This document shows positions 59,720 to 64,000 of a stretch of DNA of 64,000 bases, one piece after another (the first letter of the stretch is position 1; every line of letters starts with the position of its first letter). The stretch is from Bradyrhizobium sp. 200. Its GTDB lineage: Bacteria > Pseudomonadota > Alphaproteobacteria > Rhizobiales > Xanthobacteraceae. The stretch spans positions 1,222,001 to 1,286,000 of the forward strand of contig NZ_CP064689.1 in NCBI RefSeq assembly GCF_023100945.1, in the 5' to 3' direction. The notes under the pieces are model-generated. The model searched no databases. It had not been told where the DNA came from and worked only from the letters and a program-made list of their open reading frames with translations. The position numbers were made by a program, and so were the translations under genes.

Positions 59720-61639
59720 ATGACGACTGGGAATTTGGACTTGGATACTTTTCCGAAGCTGCTTCTGCATCACGCTCGCGAACGGGGTGAACGTCCCGCC
59801 ATCCGCGAAAAGAGCCGCGGCATCTGGCGTACCGTAACCTGGCGCGAACTGGCGGAAGAAGCCGCCGCGCTTGCAGCGGCAGCGTCGGCAAGAGGCCTGC
59901 AACGCGGCGCGCATGTCGCCTTGCTGGGCGACAACCGGCCGCGGCTATATGCCGCCATGTGCGCGGCGCACTGGCTCGGCGCCATCGCGGTGCCGCTCTA
60001 TCAGGATGCGACGGCGGACGAGATTGCGTCGTCGATCCAGAGCGCGAACGTTACCCACGTCTTTGCCGAAAACCAGGAGCAGGTCGACAAGCTGCTTGAA
60101 ATATTGCCGTGCTGTCCCACGGTTCAATGCATCGTCTACGACAAGGACCGCGGCATGCGCCACTACAGCCAGCGGGAGCTTGTCAGCTACGCGTCCCTGT
60201 TGCAGCAGGGCCGCGAGCTCGCTGCCGAAAAGCGTGACTTCCTGCAGGCCGAGGCCGCGCGCGGCACCGGCCAGGACTCCGCCTTTGTGTTCTTTACGTC
60301 GGGCACGACCGGCCCCGCCAAGGGCGTCGTGCTCACCCATGCCTCTCTGATCGATCGCGCGCGCGTCGCTGCGGCGATGGAGAGTCTGAAAGACACCGAC
60401 GTGGCCATGGCCTACTTGCCGCCGGGCTGGATTGGCCAGAATCTGTTCAGTTACGTTCAGCCGATGGTCGTCGGCTATTGCGTTTGCTGTCCCGAATCGT
60501 CCGAGACCATGCTCGCCGATATGCGGGAGATGGGGCCGACCTATTTCCTGGCGACGCCTCGGGTTCTGGAGGCGCTGCTCACCCAGGTCTCGATGCGCAT
60601 GGAGGATACGGGTGGGTTCAATCAACGTCTGTACCAGGCCGGCATGGCCGTAGCCCATCGCATCGATGCGGGCAAGACGGTCTCGCTCGGCAACCGCCTC
60701 ACGGCGGCCGCGTGCAATTTCCTGATTTACGGTCCGCTGCGCGACGTCCTTGGCATGAGCAACGTGCGGGTGGCCTTCACCGCCGGTGACGCGGCCGCGC
60801 CCGCTTTGGTGACCTTTTTTCGCGCGCTCGGCATCAACTTAAAGCAGCTCTATGGCTCGACCGAGACCGGCTTCTTCGTCGCCATGCAGCGCGACGGCCA
60901 GGTCAAGCCGGATACGGTGGGGCCAGTGGCCGACGGCGTCGAACTGAAATTCACGGCGCAGCGTGAAATCCTGGTGCGCTCGCCCGGGATGTTCAAGGAG
61001 TATCACCGCGACCCGGAAACCACCGCGCAGGCAAGGAATGCCGAGGGCTGGTTCCACACCGGCGACGCCGGCTATCTCGGCGATGACGGGCATCTGCGGA
61101 TCATCGACCGCATCAAGTATGTCGGTGCCCTGAGCGACGGCACGCCCCATTCGCCAAAACTGCTGGAAAACAAGCTCAAGTTCATTCCCTACATCAAGGA
61201 AGCCGTTGCTTTCGGCGATGGCCGGGACATGGTCTGCGCACTCATCGACATCGACATGGCCGCGGTCGGCCGATGGGCCGACAAGCGCAGCATCTCCTAT
61301 ACCGGCCACGCCGATCTCGCGTCGCAGGACGAGGTGTATGAGCTGATCGCCGAGAGCATCGCCAAGGTCAACGCCGATCTGGCACAGGAGCCCGATCTGG
61401 CGAGGTCGCAGATCCACCGCTTCCTGATCCTGCACGGCGAACTCAGTGCCGATGACGGCGTGCTGACGCGCACGGGCAAGCTGCGCCGCGGCGTGATTGC
61501 CGAGCGTTATCAGCCGCTCGTGGACGCCATGTACGGCGGGGCCAAGGAAGTGCGCGTCGACGTCGAGGGCGGTCACGCAGACATCAATATCCACGATGCC
61601 AAGGTCGTTGGCCATGGGCAAATCAGGAGTGCAGCGTGA
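59720..61639 (+). CDS. Acyl-CoA synthetase (AMP-forming)
   Basis: 639 aa. ANL-superfamily ligase that activates a carboxylic acid via the adenylate. P-loop FFTSGTTGPAKGVVLTHASL, YLPPGWIGQNLFSY, the A5 motif LKQLYGSTETGFFVA, hinge WFHTGDAGYLGDDGHLRIID and a long-chain-type C-terminal domain with TRTGKLRRGVI. It overlaps livG-like by four bases (ATG at 61636), and such ligase plus Liv transporter clusters usually import and activate an aromatic or fatty acid. The ATG at 59720 was chosen from the alignment of TFPKLLLHHARERG. Confidence 0.9.
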   Translation: MTTGNLDLDTFPKLLLHHARERGERPAIREKSRGIWRTVTWRELAEEAAALAAAASARGLQRGAHVALLGDNRPRLYAAMCAAHWLGAIAVPLYQDATADEIASSIQSANVTHVFAENQEQVDKLLEILPCCPTVQCIVYDKDRGMRHYSQRELVSYASLLQQGRELAAEKRDFLQAEAARGTGQDSAFVFFTSGTTGPAKGVVLTHASLIDRARVAAAMESLKDTDVAMAYLPPGWIGQNLFSYVQPMVVGYCVCCPESSETMLADMREMGPTYFLATPRVLEALLTQVSMRMEDTGGFNQRLYQAGMAVAHRIDAGKTVSLGNRLTAAACNFLIYGPLRDVLGMSNVRVAFTAGDAAAPALVTFFRALGINLKQLYGSTETGFFVAMQRDGQVKPDTVGPVADGVELKFTAQREILVRSPGMFKEYHRDPETTAQARNAEGWFHTGDAGYLGDDGHLRIIDRIKYVGALSDGTPHSPKLLENKLKFIPYIKEAVAFGDGRDMVCALIDIDMAAVGRWADKRSISYTGHADLASQDEVYELIAESIAKVNADLAQEPDLARSQIHRFLILHGELSADDGVLTRTGKLRRGVIAERYQPLVDAMYGGAKEVRVDVEGGHADINIHDAKVVGHGQIRSAA

Positions 61640-62451
61640 ACATTTCGGCCATTCTGCAATCGTCGCAACGGGCTTTTCCCGTCGGCGCGCCCATTCTCGA
61701 GCTTGACTCGATCTCGCTGCGGTTCGGCGGCGTCAAGGCACTGACCAACATCAGCTTCAATGTGCTGGAGCACGAAGTGCGGGCGATTATCGGCCCCAAC
61801 GGCGCCGGCAAGAGCTCGATGCTCAACGTCATCAATGGCGTCTACGTCCCCCAGGAAGGAAGCATCACCCTTCGAGGCGAACGCCTGGCGGGCATGAAGC
61901 CGACGGACGCCGCCAAACTCGGCATCGCCCGGACCTTTCAGAACATCGCCTTGTTCAAGGGCATGTCGGTGCTGGACAACATCATGGCCGGTCGAAACCT
62001 GCGCATGCGCGCGACCTTTCTCGAGGTCGCCCTGCAACTGCCCCGCGCCCGGCGGGAGGAAGCTGCGAGCCGCGAAGCGGTCGAGGAAATCATCGAGTTT
62101 CTCGAGATCGAGCACATCCGCAAGACACCCGTATCGCGTTTGCCATACGGACTGCAGAAGCGCGTCGAGCTCGGCCGCGCGCTTGCCGCGGAACCGAAGA
62201 TCCTGCTGCTCGACGAGCCGATGGCCGGCATGAACATCGAGGAAAAGCAGGACATGTGCCGCTTCATCCTCGACGTCAACGATCACTACGGCACCACCAT
62301 CGTGCTGATCGAACACGACATGGGCGTGGTGATGGACATCTCCGATCGCGTCGTCGTGCTCGATTACGGCAAGAAGATCGGCGACGGCACACCCGACGAG
62401 GTGCGGTCGGACCAGAACGTCATCGATGCCTATCTCGGCGTCCCACACTGA
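61636..62451 (+). CDS. Branched-chain-type ABC transporter ATPase (LivG-like)
   Basis: 271 aa. Walker A IIGPNGAGKSSMLNVI, the LivG-type insert RTFQNIALFKGMSVLDNI, signature LPYGLQKRVELGRAL (LSGGQ replaced as in LivG), Walker B ILLLDEPMAGM and switch IVLIEHDMGVVMD. Starts with ATGA-type overlap of the ligase stop. With the two permeases it forms a HAAT-family importer. Confidence 0.94.
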   Translation: MNISAILQSSQRAFPVGAPILELDSISLRFGGVKALTNISFNVLEHEVRAIIGPNGAGKSSMLNVINGVYVPQEGSITLRGERLAGMKPTDAAKLGIARTFQNIALFKGMSVLDNIMAGRNLRMRATFLEVALQLPRARREEAASREAVEEIIEFLEIEHIRKTPVSRLPYGLQKRVELGRALAAEPKILLLDEPMAGMNIEEKQDMCRFILDVNDHYGTTIVLIEHDMGVVMDISDRVVVLDYGKKIGDGTPDEVRSDQNVIDAYLGVPH

Positions 62452-62460
62452 GGAAGCGCA

Positions 62461-63363
62461 ATGCCGGACTTTTGGTTTTTCCTCGAGGTTTTGGTCGGTG
62501 GGCTGCTTTCGGGCACCATGTACGCGCTGGTCGCACTTGGCTTCGTGCTCATCTACAAGGCCTCGTCGGTGTTCAACTTCGCGCAAGGCGCGATGGTGTT
62601 CTTTGCGGTGCTGTCCTTTGTCGGCTTCATGGAGCTCGGGCTGCCGTTCTGGGCCGCGCTGCCCGTCACCGTCGGCCTGATGATCCTTGTCGGCATGGGT
62701 ACTGAACGCTTCGTTCTGCGTCCGCTGGTGAATCAGAGCGAGGACACGCTGTTGATGGCCACGATCGGTCTCGCCTTCGTTATCGAAGGCGTCGCGCAAC
62801 TGGCCTGGGGCGTCGACGTCCGGCGCCTTGATCTCGGCATCCGCGACGAGCCGATCAACTGGGTGATGGACACGACGGGCATGCTCGTCAGCCAGCTCGA
62901 CGTCACGGCGGCGGCGGTCGCCGGCATCATGGTAGCGGCGCTGGCGCTATTGTTCTCGCACACCAAGGTCGGGCGCGGCTTGCGCGCGGTCGCGGACGAC
63001 CATGCCGCGGCGCTGTCGATCGGCATTCCCTTGAAGCACATCTGGATGCTCGTTTGGGCCACGGCCGGCGTCGTTGCGCTCGTTGCCGGCATGCTGTGGG
63101 GCGCACGCAGCGGCGTTCAATTCGCGCTGGTGTGGGTCGCGCTCAAGGCGTTGCCGGTCCTGATCATCGGTGGCTTCACCTCGGTGCCGGGCGTCATCCT
63201 CGCCGGCCTGATCGTGGGCGCGGTCGAAAAGCTCGGTGAGGTCTTCATCGGCCCGTTCTTCGGCGGCGGCATCGAGGGGTGGGCCCCATACATGCTCGCC
63301 GTTCTCTTCCTGCTGATCAGGCCGGAAGGCCTGTTCGGCGAAAAGATCATCCGGCGCGTCTGA
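62461..63363 (+). CDS. Branched-chain-type ABC permease (LivH-like)
   Basis: 300 aa, about eight hydrophobic helices. GTMYALVALGFVLIYKASSV, FNFAQGAMVFFAVLSF is the LivH start; the cytoplasmic coupling loop GRGLRAVADDHAAALSIGI and GFTSVPGVILAGLIVGAVE follow. AGGAAGCGC before the ATG, nine bases after the ATPase gene. Confidence 0.94.
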   Translation: MPDFWFFLEVLVGGLLSGTMYALVALGFVLIYKASSVFNFAQGAMVFFAVLSFVGFMELGLPFWAALPVTVGLMILVGMGTERFVLRPLVNQSEDTLLMATIGLAFVIEGVAQLAWGVDVRRLDLGIRDEPINWVMDTTGMLVSQLDVTAAAVAGIMVAALALLFSHTKVGRGLRAVADDHAAALSIGIPLKHIWMLVWATAGVVALVAGMLWGARSGVQFALVWVALKALPVLIIGGFTSVPGVILAGLIVGAVEKLGEVFIGPFFGGGIEGWAPYMLAVLFLLIRPEGLFGEKIIRRV

Positions 63364-63390
63364 CGTCCTGCAACCCTAGGATTCCGTTTT

Positions 63391-64000
63391 ATGCTCTACA
63401 GAGAAGCCGGACAGTTCCGCACCAGCTACGCACAGGACTCGCAGATCTTTCCGCTGCGTCAGGATCGCATCGGCATCGCGATCATACTGATCGCGGCGGT
63501 GATGCTCCCTTTCGTCGCCAACAGCTACTGGCTGAGCGCGATCCTGATTCCATGGCTCGTGCTTTCCCTGGTGGCGCTCGGGCAAAATATCCTGATGGGT
63601 TATGCCGGCCAGTTGTCGCTCGGATCGGCCGGCTTCATGGCCGTGGGGGCGTTCGCCTGTTACAATCTGATTTTGCGCATCGACGGCATTCCGTTCGTGG
63701 TGGCCGTTGCGCTCTCCGGCGTTTGCGCGGCTCTCGTCGGCATCGTGTTCGGACTTCCCAGCCTGCGTATCCGCGGACTGTATCTAGCGGTCGCGACGCT
63801 GGCGTCGCAGTTCTTCATCGTCTGGGCACTCGACAAGTTCGGCTGGTTCAAGAACTACGATCCGGCGGGCGTGATCACTGCGCAGCCGATCGTCATGTTC
63901 GGCCACAACTTCGCAACACCCCGTGAGAAGTACTGGGTGGTGCTTGCGATCGTCGCAGTCCTTGCGCTTCTCGCCAAGAACATGGCACGCGGCAGCATCG
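63391..64000 (+). CDS. Branched-chain-type ABC permease (LivM-like), cut by window edge
   Basis: 203 codons visible. After a short N-terminus (MLYREAGQFRTSYAQDS) come helices with NILMGYAGQLSLGSAGFMAV, the LivM signature, and GLPSLRIRGLYLAVATLAS. The frame is open at base 64000; substrate-binding protein and LivF are expected beyond. Confidence 0.92.
   Translation, partial: MLYREAGQFRTSYAQDSQIFPLRQDRIGIAIILIAAVMLPFVANSYWLSAILIPWLVLSLVALGQNILMGYAGQLSLGSAGFMAVGAFACYNLILRIDGIPFVVAVALSGVCAALVGIVFGLPSLRIRGLYLAVATLASQFFIVWALDKFGWFKNYDPAGVITAQPIVMFGHNFATPREKYWVVLAIVAVLALLAKNMARGSI

Overview
The window looks like a chromosome segment of a Bradyrhizobium/Rhodopseudomonas-type alphaproteobacterium. 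It has high GC, form IC RuBisCO with a cbb operon, groESL behind a CIRCE-like operator, a HWE-type histidine kinase, rhizobial TraA/TraD-type transfer genes and many very small Bradyrhizobium-style stress or unknown proteins. The species is inferred from gene content; no 16S gene is present.

Layout. (1) 1-10.2 kb is nickel-related: ureABC (ureC runs off the left edge), two decayed HupE/UreJ-like genes (one split from its leader by an IS5-family element), a NixA/HoxN-type nickel permease, and a TonB receptor overlapping a DUF4198 gene. (2) 10.5-21.7 kb is a decayed mobile island. It holds a broken two-HTH transposase-like gene, a frameshifted DUF3363 relaxase, two convergent paralogous large serine recombinases (one frameshifted), a RES/Xre toxin-antitoxin pair, the 3' half of a tRNA-Arg (an att scar), AlpA, and a deletion junction joining the end of traA to traD. 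(3) 22-34.8 kb is a field of small genes with a HWE kinase, a single-domain response regulator, a nikR remnant and groESL. (4) 34.9-44.3 kb is carbohydrate metabolism: manA, a GT4-toroid fusion and GH130, then GH13 and another GT4. (5) 44.4-49.7 kb holds an IS66 scrap fused upstream of a DUF1254-type protein, a DUF3302/HlyD pair and a doubly mutated adenylate cyclase. (6) 49.7-59 kb is the Calvin cycle locus: cbbR divergent from cbbF-P-T-A-L-S, a terminator, then cbbX. (7) 59.7-64 kb is an acyl-CoA synthetase with LivG/LivH/LivM-type ABC transporter genes, the last one cut by the window edge.

Most notable observation. Six copies of a structured leader, which I do not recognise as any described RNA family, lie between 24.9 and 41.5 kb, five of them just upstream of very small ORFs. 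Each has an invariant outer stem (TCAYCG paired with CGGTGA), an inner hairpin, and a CTCCCGCC tract. That tract can pair either upstream or with the purine-rich Shine-Dalgarno region of the following gene, and the Shine-Dalgarno sequence changes in step with it (GGCGG, GGGAG or GGAG). Five copies also share a CTCGCTA box 27-29 nt upstream. This has the architecture of a translational riboregulator or thermosensor and deserves testing.

Several genes are broken (relaxase, recombinase, traA, cyclase, a DUF paralogue). The changes are mostly single-base, so sequencing error should be excluded before calling all of them pseudogenes.
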